From Sinomicrobium oceani (GTDB taxonomy: Bacteria; Bacteroidota; Bacteroidia; Flavobacteriales; Flavobacteriaceae): a stretch of 64,000 nucleotides of DNA. Below the pieces are notes generated by a model. It had not been told where the DNA came from. It made no database searches and saw nothing but the letters and a program-made list of their open reading frames with translations. Positions 7,147 to 15,702 of this stretch are shown here, in pieces. Position 1 is the first letter of the stretch; each line of letters begins with the position of its first letter. The stretch is from contig NZ_FPJE01000001.1 of the NCBI RefSeq assembly GCF_900119185.1, positions 1 through 64,000 on the forward strand. The letters are read 5' to 3'. The position numbers and the translations under genes were made by a program.

Positions 7147-7710
7147 ATGATAAAAATGAAAAAGTTAGTTTTATTTGCTGCCGCTGTACTGTTCAGTACC
7201 GCAGGATTATTTGCTCAGGAAGATCAGGAACCCCTTAAAGGGAAATGGCTGGTAGGAGGATCTTTTGGTTTTTCCAAGGACAAAACTTCCGGAACAGAGA
7301 CCACTGATTTTTCATTACTCCCCTCTGTTGGTATTTTTCTCGAAAACGATATTGCCGTAGGTCTTCGTGCAGGATATGAGCAAACCAAGATCGAAAGTGC
7401 GGGAGTTACGTCCAAAAAAGAATTTTACGGTGTTATTCCCTACGCGAGAAAATACTGGTTCCCGGCTTCCAAGCTGATGCCTTTTGCACAGGGAGATGTA
7501 AGGCTCGGATGGGCCAAAGACAGCGTGGATGATACTTTTGCATGGGGTATCAATGTGCGTCCGGGTCTTACCTACAGACTCAACGAAAGTATTGCTTTCG
7601 ATGCTACGGTAGGCCGTTTCGGATATGATAACCAGGGAAAAGACTCCGACAATTACGGTGTAGGTCTTAACCTCGATGACGTATCGCTCGGGATCATCAT
7701 ATTCCTGTAG
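7147..7710 (+). CDS. Outer membrane beta-barrel protein (OmpW/PorT-like fold)
   Basis: 187 residues with a cleavable signal peptide ending GLFAQ (about residue 24). The mature protein shows alternating beta strands with aromatic girdle residues, GSFGFSKD, LRAGYEQ, GVIPYARKYWF, GVGLNLDDVSLGIIIFL, and ends in a hydrophobic strand with terminal Leu, as expected for an eight-stranded outer membrane barrel. A second ATG at 7156 would give the more typical MKKLVLF start and is equally possible. Function unknown; most likely a small porin-like or structural barrel. It precedes purB by 51 bases without a visible terminator. Confidence 0.82.
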   Translation: MIKMKKLVLFAAAVLFSTAGLFAQEDQEPLKGKWLVGGSFGFSKDKTSGTETTDFSLLPSVGIFLENDIAVGLRAGYEQTKIESAGVTSKKEFYGVIPYARKYWFPASKLMPFAQGDVRLGWAKDSVDDTFAWGINVRPGLTYRLNESIAFDATVGRFGYDNQGKDSDNYGVGLNLDDVSLGIIIFL

Positions 7711-7761
7711 TATCAGGGAATTACTAAAAAAACCAATTTATCCCTTTTATAGATTAGAATA

Positions 7762-9105
7762 ATGCAACTAACTGAATTGAATGCCATATCACCCATAGAC
7801 GGGAGATACAGAAGCAAAACCCACGAACTGGCTCCTTTTTTCTCGGAAGAAGCACTCATCAGGTACAGGGTAAGAGTAGAGATCGAATATTTTATCGCAT
7901 TGTGTAACGTACCATTACCACAACTAAGTACATTCGACAAGAGTACTTTCGGAGATCTCAGAACTATTTATGAAGCATTCTCTTCAGAAGATGCACTGGC
8001 TATAAAAGAGATAGAAAAAACCACCAATCACGATGTGAAAGCGGTGGAATATTTTATAAAACAGAAATTCGACACCCTCGGGCTATCGGATTATAAGGAG
8101 TTTATACATTTCGGACTCACTTCCCAGGACATCAACAATACTTCCATTCCGTTGTCCCTCAAGGAAGCGGTGTCCGAAGTGTATATTCCTTATCTCACAC
8201 AACTCATAGAAAAACTTGCCGAACTCGCCTCGGAATGGACCGATATCCCCATGCTGGCAAGAACACACGGCCAGCCTGCATCACCTACCCGCCTCGGGAA
8301 GGAAATACAGGTATTCATTACGCGGGTCGAAGAACAGCTCGCCGTATTGAAAACCATCCCTTATGCCGCCAAGTTCGGTGGCGCAACAGGTAATTACAAC
8401 GCACATCACGTAGCGTATCCCGAAACGGACTGGAAAGCCTTCGGGACTCATTTTGTAGAAGAAATGCTCGGGTTGAGCCACTCCTTCCCCACAACACAAA
8501 TAGAGCACTACGATCACATGGCAGCGCTGTTCGATGCACTCAAACGCATCAACACCATCCTGATTGACCTGGACAGGGATATCTGGACTTACATTTCCAT
8601 GGATTATTTCAAACAAAAGATCAAAGAAGGAGAAGTAGGTTCTTCGGCCATGCCTCATAAAGTAAACCCGATAGACTTCGAAAACTCCGAAGGAAACCTC
8701 GGCATTGCCAATGCCATATTCGAGCACCTGTCCGCCAAACTCCCCTTATCCCGCCTGCAACGCGACCTTACGGACAGTACGGTACTGCGGAATATAGGAG
8801 TTCCGTTCGGACATACGATAATAGGTTTTTTATCGACTTTAAAAGGACTCCATAAGCTGCTGCTCAACAAAGATAAATTTGCCGAAGACCTGGAAAACAA
8901 CTGGGCCGTGGTTGCAGAAGCCATTCAGACCATACTCCGCCGTGAAGCCTATCCGAACCCTTATGAAGCACTGAAGGGACTCACCAGGACCAATGAAAAA
9001 ATAAACCGGCAGTCCATTGCAAAATTCATTGACACTCTGGAGGTTTCCGATGCCATAAAAAGCGAACTGAAAAATATTACCCCTTCGAATTATACAGGCC
9101 TGTAA
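7762..9105 (+). CDS. purB: Adenylosuccinate lyase
   Basis: 447 residues, normal for the E. coli-like branch. It cleaves SAICAR and adenylosuccinate to fumarate plus AICAR or AMP in purine synthesis. Visible: N-terminal LNAISPIDGRYR, TNHDVKAVEYF (about 91-101), the LTSQDINNT block, TRTHGQPASPT-like ARTHGQPASPTRLGKE, and the fumarase/aspartase-superfamily signature GSSAMPHKVNPIDFEN (about 293-308) with the catalytic Ser loop. All key parts are in place. It is followed by a clear intrinsic terminator. Confidence 0.97.
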   Translation: MQLTELNAISPIDGRYRSKTHELAPFFSEEALIRYRVRVEIEYFIALCNVPLPQLSTFDKSTFGDLRTIYEAFSSEDALAIKEIEKTTNHDVKAVEYFIKQKFDTLGLSDYKEFIHFGLTSQDINNTSIPLSLKEAVSEVYIPYLTQLIEKLAELASEWTDIPMLARTHGQPASPTRLGKEIQVFITRVEEQLAVLKTIPYAAKFGGATGNYNAHHVAYPETDWKAFGTHFVEEMLGLSHSFPTTQIEHYDHMAALFDALKRINTILIDLDRDIWTYISMDYFKQKIKEGEVGSSAMPHKVNPIDFENSEGNLGIANAIFEHLSAKLPLSRLQRDLTDSTVLRNIGVPFGHTIIGFLSTLKGLHKLLLNKDKFAEDLENNWAVVAEAIQTILRREAYPNPYEALKGLTRTNEKINRQSIAKFIDTLEVSDAIKSELKNITPSNYTGL

Positions 9106-9164
9106 AATTGTCAGCATTTTCTACAGCCTGTTTTTAAAGAGACTTAACAATTTTTATTTCTGTC

Positions 9165-9200
9165 AAACCGTTATTACTCCCCGTAATAGCGGTTTTTGCC
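9165..9200 (+). terminator. Terminator behind purB
   Basis: AAACCGTTATTAC (9165-9177) pairs with GTAATAGCGGTTT (9183-9195, one G-U) around a 5-base loop and runs into TTTTT. Confidence 0.85.
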
Positions 9201-9332
9201 TTTTAATACTATAATTGGAATGAAAATTGTACATAAACTTCAAAAGGGGTATATACGATAACAACATATACAGACTAATAAAATATCGTCCCGAGTTAAC
9301 AAAATATTAGCAGCAAAGAACTTTTTTTTTAA

Positions 9333-9340
9333 TAAATTTG
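9333..9340 (+). promoter_or_regulatory. -7 box of the small T9SS-substrate gene
   Basis: TAAATTTG matches TAnnTTTG exactly. With transcription starting about 6 bases later, ATG 9354 would have almost no leader, which favours ATG 9363 as the start. Confidence 0.45.
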
Positions 9341-9362
9341 TATATCCCTAATAATGTGGCCA

Positions 9363-9737
9363 ATGAAAAAAATTTACCTCCTTATTCTCGCTTTCGGTTT
9401 TTTATCTTTGGGACATTCCCAGGAAAAGCAAACAAAAAAAACATATCGTACCAACTACAGGGCTCTCGTATCCAGGCCTAAACAGGATACCATTCCGAAG
9501 CAGGATGTGGAAGAATTGCGTTTGTTCCCTAACCCCGTAACCAACGGTACGGTGGCCATACATACCAGGAAAAACCTACCTAAAAATGTATCGATATACG
9601 ATGTACTTGGCAAAGAGGTTCTCCGGACTAAAATCAACGGAAAAACCCTGAACGTATCATCTCTGAACGCCGGAGTCTACATTATAAAAGTAACTGAAAC
9701 CAACAGCATTTCCACCAGAAAGCTGGTTATTAAATAA
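9363..9737 (+). CDS. Minimal secreted protein with type IX sorting domain
   Basis: 124 residues from ATG 9363 (the ATG at 9354 adds MWP and is less likely). A signal peptide (MKKIYLLILAFGFLSLGHSQ) leads to a short Lys/Thr-rich linker (21-50) and then a T9SS type A C-terminal domain: LRLFPNPVTNGTVAI, VSIYDVLGKEVL, LNVSSLNAGVYIIKV and STRKLVIK. This domain sends proteins through the T9SS to the cell surface, where it is usually removed. Here almost nothing is left as passenger, so the product is essentially a sorting tag with a short basic peptide. It stands alone between a terminator and a 256-base gap. Confidence 0.87.
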   Translation: MKKIYLLILAFGFLSLGHSQEKQTKKTYRTNYRALVSRPKQDTIPKQDVEELRLFPNPVTNGTVAIHTRKNLPKNVSIYDVLGKEVLRTKINGKTLNVSSLNAGVYIIKVTETNSISTRKLVIK

Positions 9738-9993
9738 GCTGCGGACAAGGCTTAAGCCCCACACTACGTAAAAATTATACAGCCTTGAAAATCTTGTGTA
9801 ACTTTTACACATACTCTTCTATTCCCAATGGTCAATGATTCTATTATATCTTTCATAATGCTTCTCGGACCGCTCTACATCGCTTTTTAACGGTCGTGAC
9901 AGCCACCTCATTTTTTCCGGATACCCGGAAACCAATATTTTTATTATATTTAACCTACTCATACGTAGTTATATACACCCAAAATTTCACCTT
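9738..9993. other. Intergenic gap with two hairpins
   Basis: No gene is seen. TGTGTAA-CTT-TTACACA (9795-9811) is a perfect dyad and TTTCCGG-ATAC-CCGGAAA (9914-9931) is a second hairpin with a T run in front of it, not behind. The first may help end the upstream transcript; neither is a clear rho-independent terminator for the plus strand. Confidence 0.4.
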
Positions 9994-10479
9994 ATGAAAA
10001 TATTCATACTATTATGCTTGTTTTCGTTTGTCGCTACCCATGCACAACACACCTTATCACTTCAGGAAAACGACAGCACTCCCATAGCATCCATAACCGA
10101 TATTTCCTGGATTTCAGGTTCCTGGAAAGGAAAATTGCCGGAAGGTACCATAGAGGAATTATGGAGCATTCCCTCTGCAGGTTCCATGATGGGATCTTTC
10201 AAACTTATAGTAGACGGCAAGATAAAGTTTTACGAATTCTGCACTATTACCCAGGAAGACGAAAGCCTGCTCCTTCGCATCAAACATTTTGGCAATACAC
10301 TCCATGGGTGGGAAGAGAAAGAAGAATCCGAAACATTCAGGTTGGTAAACCTCACGGAAGACAAAGTCTACTTTGACGGGCTTACCTTCGAGCGGATCAA
10401 TGAAAGTGAAATGAACATTCACGTCCTTTTTAAAGAATCGGGTAAAGAAATGACATTTCCTTATAAACGCATGCAATAA
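9994..10479 (+). CDS. DUF6265 family secreted protein
   Basis: 161 residues with a signal peptide (MKIFILLCLFSFVATHAQ). The mature part matches DUF6265: ISWISGSWKG (about 37-46), EELWS, GSMMGSFKLIVDGKIKFYEFCTI and LRIKHFG. The domain is a small beta-barrel resembling lipocalin-like sensors; no reaction is known. The stop codon overlaps the ATG of the next gene (TAATG), which indicates translational coupling with a cytoplasmic Zn-ribbon protein, an odd partner for an exported protein. Confidence 0.85.
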   Translation: MKIFILLCLFSFVATHAQHTLSLQENDSTPIASITDISWISGSWKGKLPEGTIEELWSIPSAGSMMGSFKLIVDGKIKFYEFCTITQEDESLLLRIKHFGNTLHGWEEKEESETFRLVNLTEDKVYFDGLTFERINESEMNIHVLFKESGKEMTFPYKRMQ

Positions 10480-10826
10480 TGGAAAGAAATTGCCTGGAAT
10501 GCGGAGTACAGATCTCGGGGCGCACCGACAAGAAATTCTGCTGCGATCACTGTAGAAATACCTATAATAACCGCCTTAATAAAGACAGTAAAAACCTTAT
10601 TCGAAATATCAACAACAAACTCCGGAAAAATTATCGCATACTTTCTGAACTGGATCCAGGAGGGAAAACAAAAATCTCAAAAATGAAACTTATGCAAAAG
10701 GGATTCGACTTTGAGTACTTCACGAATATATATACCACGAGAAGTGGCAGCACCTATTACTTCATCTATGACCTGGGCTATCTCCCACTCGACAATGATT
10801 ATTACATGCTTGTCGTAAAACACTAA
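10479..10826 (+). CDS. Small Zn-ribbon protein
   Basis: 115 residues. The N-terminus carries a DUF2116-like zinc ribbon: CLEC (Cys5, Cys8) and CCDHC (Cys21, Cys22, Cys25) with KFCCDHCRNTYN, a pattern also used by FCS/MYM-type fingers. The rest (about 35-115) is basic and then beta-rich (STYYFIYDLGYLPLDNDYYMLVVK). It could bind nucleic acid or a protein partner; the function is unknown. It is translationally coupled to the DUF6265 gene by a one-base overlap. Similar Zn-ribbon proteins are widespread in Flavobacteriaceae. Confidence 0.82.
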   Translation: MERNCLECGVQISGRTDKKFCCDHCRNTYNNRLNKDSKNLIRNINNKLRKNYRILSELDPGGKTKISKMKLMQKGFDFEYFTNIYTTRSGSTYYFIYDLGYLPLDNDYYMLVVKH

Positions 10827-10853
10827 ATGATGTACAGTACAGGATAGGTGCAA

Positions 10854-11321
10854 TTACCCTCTCCAGTTGTGTCCGCTGAGTTTCAGCGTAGCCAGCATGA
10901 CATCCTTACGGCTTATCTGACCGATGAGAAACCCGTTTTCCACCACGGGAAATCTTCTGTGCCTCGTCCGGTGAAATCGGGTCGCCGCATCAAAAATAGT
11001 CGTGTCTCCCTGAATCGTCATAACCTCCGTAGACATATACCTGGCGACGGTCATATCTCCTATAGGCATATTAAAATAACGACCTTCTGATATTTGCTTC
11101 ATACAATCGCTATCCGAAATTATCCCGATGAGCTTTCCGTTTTCGTCAACCACAGGTGCCCCCGTAATTCTATAACGCATAAAAGTCTCCATAACCTCCA
11201 ATAAGGTCTGCTCTGGTGTAAAAGTCACCAATTTCCTGCTCATATAATCTGCAACGGCTATGGGGCGGTGATACGTCCTCGTAATCTCCACTCTCGCCCC
11301 CTGAAAACTTTTTATTCCCAT
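10854..11321 (-). CDS. CBS-pair protein
   Basis: 155 residues made up almost entirely of two CBS motifs: ADYMSRKLVTFTPEQTLLEVMETFMRYRITGAPVVDENGKLIGIIS (about 25-70) and ARYMSTEVMTIQGDTTIFDAATRFHRTRHRRFPVVENGFLIGQIS (about 92-138). CBS pairs sense adenine nucleotides, often ATP/AMP or SAM, and control a partner protein in the cytoplasm. No partner is adjacent and no extra domain is fused. It is convergent with the Zn-ribbon gene. Confidence 0.92.
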   Translation of the reverse strand: MGIKSFQGARVEITRTYHRPIAVADYMSRKLVTFTPEQTLLEVMETFMRYRITGAPVVDENGKLIGIISDSDCMKQISEGRYFNMPIGDMTVARYMSTEVMTIQGDTTIFDAATRFHRTRHRRFPVVENGFLIGQISRKDVMLATLKLSGHNWRG

Positions 11322-11559
11322 GGCTTATCATTTTTTAAGTTCCTTTACAATTTAATGATTTAAAAATTAAAATCATAATTTTTATGAGTTAAAATTAACA
11401 TATACCCAAAATGAAAACTTAAAAACAAACAATTCCAGTATTAAATTAACGTTTTGGACAAGGAATTCACAGAAACCATCACATGAATTATATTTTTCCC
11501 GCATATCTGAAGATATTTGTATTTTGTAGTGGAATTTTGTTCCGTTAAACCTTTGAAAT

Positions 11560-13854
11560 ATGAAACGTTTCGCCGCAACACTATCCCTGCTGCTCATTGC
11601 AGGAACCGTTTACTGGTCTTTCTATGCCATTATGCCGCATACCTTTACCAAGGAAAATGCTCCCGAAAATACATTTTCAACGGAAAGAGCCCTGATACAG
11701 GTACGTGCCATATCGCAGCAGCCCCATTATGTCGGTGCACCTGCGCATGAAGAAGTCCGGAAATACCTGATTACCGGATTGCGCAAAATGGGTTTAACAC
11801 CGGAAATACAGGAAGGTTATACTTCCGGAAACTGGGGGAATGTAAGCAAAGCACGTAATATATTGGCCCGTATCGAAGGCAGTGGTAACGGCAACGCCCT
11901 GATGCTGCTCTCTCATTACGACAGTAGTCCGCACTCCTCTTACGGTGCAAGCGATGCCGGAAGTGGGGTAGCCACTATACTGGAAGGCATAAGAGCTTTT
12001 CTCTCCGAAAACAAAACTCCCGAAAACGATATTATCATTCTGTTCTCGGACGGGGAAGAACTCGGGCTTAACGGGGCCAGGCTCTTCGTTAAAGAACACC
12101 CCTGGGCAAAAAATGTCCGGCTTGTCCTCAATTTTGAAGCCCGCGGAAGCGGTGGACCGAGTTTTATGCTTGTAGAAACCAACGGGGGAAACTCCCGTAT
12201 GATCCGCGAATTCACCAAAGCCCACCCCCAATATCCCGTCAGCAATTCATTTATGTATAGTGTGTACAAAATGCTTCCGAACGACACGGACCTGACGGTA
12301 TTCCGGGAAGATGCGGATATCGACGGATTCAACTTCGCTTTTATCGACGACCATTTCGATTACCATACCGCACTCGACACCGAAAAAAGACTCGACCGCA
12401 ATACCCTGGAGCACCAGGGCAGTTACCTTATGCCCCTGCTCCATTACTTCAGCAATACTGATATCTCCAACCTCAAAAGCCATGAGGATTATGTATTCTT
12501 CAATGCCCCGTTTTCCACACTTATCTCCTACCCTTTCTCGCTGATATCCGCCATGAATCTCCTGGCTGTCGTATTGTTTATCGTGCTCCTGACCCTGGGA
12601 ATATGGAAAAAAAAGTTCCGGATCCGGGAAATACTCCTCGGGATCGTTCCGTTCCTGATCAGTCTGATCGTATGCGGACTTGCCGGCTATTACAGCTGGC
12701 CGCTGCTGTTAAAGATATATCCGCAGTACGGTGACATACTCCAGGGGTTCACCTATAACGGCTACTATTACATCGCTGCATTTGCCCTGTTCAGTCTCAC
12801 CATTTGTTTTATCACCTATCATATGTTCCGCCATGTACGGCCTGTAAACCTTTTTGTGTTTCCGCTCCTTTTATGGATCGTATTATGCATAGCTCTCGGT
12901 ATATACCTCAAGGGAGCAGCCTTTTTTATTATTCCGGTATACGCCGGGCTCCTTTCCCTGGCCCTGCTGTTGCTCATGGAAAAGCCAGGTCTTGTCCTGA
13001 TGGCTGTACTGACCATACCTGCCATCTGGATATTTACACCATTCATACAGATGTTTCCCGTCGGACTCGGATTAAAAATGATGGTAGCCTCCACACTTTT
13101 TGTCGTATTGATGTTCGGCCTATTACTCCCCGTTTTCGGGTTTTACAGGCAACAGGACAAGCTGGCACTGTTTACCGGGGTCGTAACCCTTGTGCTGCTG
13201 TTTTCCGCTCATCTGCAATCCGGTTTTGCCGAAGACCGTCCGAAACCCGATAGCCTGCTGTATGTGCTGGATGCCGATACCGGCCAGGCCGAATGGGCAA
13301 CCTATGACAAAGTCGCTGATATATGGACTTCAGCTTACCTTGGTGAAAACAAAACAGCTCCGGATACAAGCCGGGAAAAAAACATTGCAAGCAAGTATAA
13401 CACCAGCTTCTCCTATACCGCCAAAGCTCCCGTCAAGGATATCCCCGCTCCCTTGGTACAGGTATTACAAGATACCACAACCGGTACCGACAGGGTATTA
13501 GAGCTCTGTATCATGCCGCAGCGCGATGTGACGCGACTGGATATCTTTACGACATTACAACACGTTATTTCCTGTACGATCAACGGCACCTCCCTGCCTG
13601 AGAATTATCTCCGGGAACCGAAACGCGGAAACCGACTGCTTTCCCATTTCATCAGTGAAAACGATTATACCGAGATCACCATTCGTTTTCCCACGGATGA
13701 GATTCCCGAATTCATCTTGTACGAAGCCTCTAACGATCTGCTGGACAATCCGCTCTTTACTGTACCACCCAGACCCAAAGATCATATCCCCATGCCTTTT
13801 GTACTCAACGATGCGGTAGTGGTTAAAAAAACCGTTACTTTTAGCCCTAATTAA
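11560..13854 (+). CDS. M28 family zinc peptidase with C-terminal membrane domain
   Basis: 764 residues. After an N-terminal membrane anchor (about 5-25) comes an M28 aminopeptidase domain with all metal ligands: His119 (LLSHYDS), Asp132 (ASDAGSG), Glu166/Glu167 (SDGEELG), Glu193 (NFEARG) and His269 (DYHTALD). From about 335 to 580 follow some eight hydrophobic segments, then a soluble C-terminal domain. The order matches the vacuolar-type membrane protease Pff1 and its bacterial relatives. The peptidase domain should face the periplasm. It probably trims peptides there; the substrate is unknown. The next gene starts 11 bases later. Confidence 0.9.
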   Translation: MKRFAATLSLLLIAGTVYWSFYAIMPHTFTKENAPENTFSTERALIQVRAISQQPHYVGAPAHEEVRKYLITGLRKMGLTPEIQEGYTSGNWGNVSKARNILARIEGSGNGNALMLLSHYDSSPHSSYGASDAGSGVATILEGIRAFLSENKTPENDIIILFSDGEELGLNGARLFVKEHPWAKNVRLVLNFEARGSGGPSFMLVETNGGNSRMIREFTKAHPQYPVSNSFMYSVYKMLPNDTDLTVFREDADIDGFNFAFIDDHFDYHTALDTEKRLDRNTLEHQGSYLMPLLHYFSNTDISNLKSHEDYVFFNAPFSTLISYPFSLISAMNLLAVVLFIVLLTLGIWKKKFRIREILLGIVPFLISLIVCGLAGYYSWPLLLKIYPQYGDILQGFTYNGYYYIAAFALFSLTICFITYHMFRHVRPVNLFVFPLLLWIVLCIALGIYLKGAAFFIIPVYAGLLSLALLLLMEKPGLVLMAVLTIPAIWIFTPFIQMFPVGLGLKMMVASTLFVVLMFGLLLPVFGFYRQQDKLALFTGVVTLVLLFSAHLQSGFAEDRPKPDSLLYVLDADTGQAEWATYDKVADIWTSAYLGENKTAPDTSREKNIASKYNTSFSYTAKAPVKDIPAPLVQVLQDTTTGTDRVLELCIMPQRDVTRLDIFTTLQHVISCTINGTSLPENYLREPKRGNRLLSHFISENDYTEITIRFPTDEIPEFILYEASNDLLDNPLFTVPPRPKDHIPMPFVLNDAVVVKKTVTFSPN

Positions 13855-13865
13855 AGTTGATCTGT

Positions 13866-14663
13866 ATGCAAATCGCTCTTCTGGGCTGCGGATGGCTTGG
13901 CCTTCCGCTTGCCGAAGCATGTATCGCCGAAGGATATAAGGTTTATGGCACCACTACTTCACCCGAAAAAGAAAACATATTGGAAAAAGCGGGTATCCGT
14001 CCCTTTCGTATCGAAATTTTGGAAAATGGAATCCAAGGTTCCATAAACAAACTACTGAAAGGTACGGACGTCCTCATCGTAAATATTCCCCCGAGGCTAC
14101 GTCGTTCGAATGCCGGAAATTTCGTAGAAAAAACCAGGCACATTGCAGATGCAGCCGAAAAAAACGGTATTGAAAAAATACTGTTCGTAAGCAGTACATC
14201 CGTCTTCGGAGACAAGCAGTCCGAAGTCACTGAAAATACGGTACCTCATCCGGAAACAGAAAGCGGAAAACAGTTACTGGCTTCAGAACAACTACTGTAC
14301 AATTCCCGGAAATTCCGGACTACCATACTTCGGTTTGCCGGACTTATCGGTGAAGACCGGCACCCCGTACATCACCTTGCCGGAAAAAAAGAGCTAAAAA
14401 ATCCCGATGCCCCCGTAAATCTGATCCACCGGGACGATTGTATCGGTATCATAACAACGATCCTGAAGCAGGAAAAATGGGGAGAAACCTATAATGCCGC
14501 CTATCCCGATCACCCTGCCCGGAAAGATTATTACCCCCGTAAAGCAAAGGCATGCGGACTTCCCCTGCCAGAGTTCGACGAGTCACCTTCAGGCGGAAAG
14601 ATCATTACCTCCGGAAAACTGGTCCGTGATCTGGGGTATACATTCCGTTTCCCCATCGCCTAA
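13866..14663 (+). CDS. NAD(P)-binding SDR-type epimerase/reductase
   Basis: 265 residues from ATG 13866; the in-frame TTG at 13857 is less likely because ATG directly precedes the Rossmann strand. Extended SDR fold of the YeeZ-like group: ALLGCGWLGLPLA (dinucleotide site, about 4-16), KILFVSSTSVFGD (about 103-115) with the active Ser, ILRFAGLIGEDRHP and VNLIHRDDCIGII. The usual YxxxK pair is not plain here: the place after the SSTSVFG strand has ETESGKQLLASE instead. Its substrate is unknown. It is co-transcribed with the M28 peptidase gene (11-base gap). Confidence 0.83.
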   Translation: MQIALLGCGWLGLPLAEACIAEGYKVYGTTTSPEKENILEKAGIRPFRIEILENGIQGSINKLLKGTDVLIVNIPPRLRRSNAGNFVEKTRHIADAAEKNGIEKILFVSSTSVFGDKQSEVTENTVPHPETESGKQLLASEQLLYNSRKFRTTILRFAGLIGEDRHPVHHLAGKKELKNPDAPVNLIHRDDCIGIITTILKQEKWGETYNAAYPDHPARKDYYPRKAKACGLPLPEFDESPSGGKIITSGKLVRDLGYTFRFPIA

Positions 14664-14852
14664 GAATGCTGTACGTATCTGACCTATCCATAGCGCGGGC
14701 ATCGCATTTTACAGGCTGTCTGACAAAACCGGCTTTACACCTTCCGGAGGTTTTCCGTAAGAAGAACCTTATTTTCCCGAAGTACACGGTGATTTCTTTG
14801 TACTCCCCCCTTAATTAAAGTTAATTATTCCGCTTTAAAAACTATTTTTTTT

Positions 14853-14860
14853 TAGTTTTG
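14853..14860 (+). promoter_or_regulatory. -7 box of the TPR gene
   Basis: TAGTTTTG matches TAnnTTTG exactly, 26 bases before ATG 14887. A -33 TTTG is not obvious. Confidence 0.4.
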
Positions 14861-14886
14861 AAAACCTTAAAACACATTCTGATAAA

Positions 14887-15588
14887 ATGAAGAAAATTGT
14901 TATCCTGGCTTTCTTTGCATCATTCTTTACGATGCATGGCCAAACCGACCTTAAAAAACACTACGAAGCCTTCTATAAGCAAATGAGAACCCAGGGAGAT
15001 ATCAGGGGCGCTATTAATGCCCTGACCCATCTGTATGTCATAGAACCATCCGATGCCAGGAAAGATACCCTGGCTTTTCTCTATGCCAATTCGGGACAAT
15101 ATGTGCAGGCCATTAACCTGCTCGGTACCGATAAGGACGTATCTGCTTCTGATATGGCTGTAGATATCAAGGCTATATCGCTGAAATCACTCGACCAGCC
15201 TCAGCTCGCCGTGCAACAGTACGAGATCCTGTTTGACCGTAAGCCCGACGCGTTTCTGGCTTATGAACTTGCCGACCTCAATTTACAGATCGGAAAAATC
15301 GAAGAGGCCAAAAAACACATTGCATACGGACTGGCCAATGCCAAAGACGACATGAAGGTTCCGTTCTACGAAAGCAAACCGGCTTATGAAGTTCCGCTGA
15401 AAGCCGCCCTGACCTACGAAAAAGGGCTGCTCACCTATAACGAAGACAAAGGTAAAATAGATGAAGCATTACAGCTTATTGACGAAGCGATAACCCTGGC
15501 TCCGCATTTCAACCTGGCCAAACAAATACGACAGGCACTGGACAACCAGAAGACCAAAGCTACCGCAACAAAAGAAGAAGAAAAATAG
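14887..15588 (+). CDS. Secreted TPR-repeat protein
   Basis: 233 residues with signal peptide (MKKIVILAFFASFFTMHGQ). Degenerate TPR helices fill the mature part: GAINALTHLYVIEPSDARKDTLAFLYANSGQYVQAINLL, AYELADLNLQIGKIEEAKKHI and a last repeat IDEALQLIDEAITLAPHFNLAKQIRQAL (about 190-218). It should act as a periplasmic protein-protein scaffold. The C-terminal tail is Lys/Glu-rich. The gene is followed by a terminator that overlaps its stop codon. Partners are unknown. Confidence 0.85.
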   Translation: MKKIVILAFFASFFTMHGQTDLKKHYEAFYKQMRTQGDIRGAINALTHLYVIEPSDARKDTLAFLYANSGQYVQAINLLGTDKDVSASDMAVDIKAISLKSLDQPQLAVQQYEILFDRKPDAFLAYELADLNLQIGKIEEAKKHIAYGLANAKDDMKVPFYESKPAYEVPLKAALTYEKGLLTYNEDKGKIDEALQLIDEAITLAPHFNLAKQIRQALDNQKTKATATKEEEK

Positions 15589-15613
15589 CCTTTCGAGGGC
15601 TATTTTCTTTTTA
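15582..15613 (+). terminator. Terminator overlapping the TPR gene stop
   Basis: AAAATAGCC (15582-15590, includes the stop codon) pairs with GGCTATTTT (15598-15606), followed by CTTTTT. Confidence 0.85.
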
Positions 15614-15702
15614 AACGGGATATGCTGTTGTCTCCGGGCAATAGTAAGCCCCTGCCATACGTTATATATATAGAATCCCGAGCTAAAATGGAATGTATCC
15701 TA

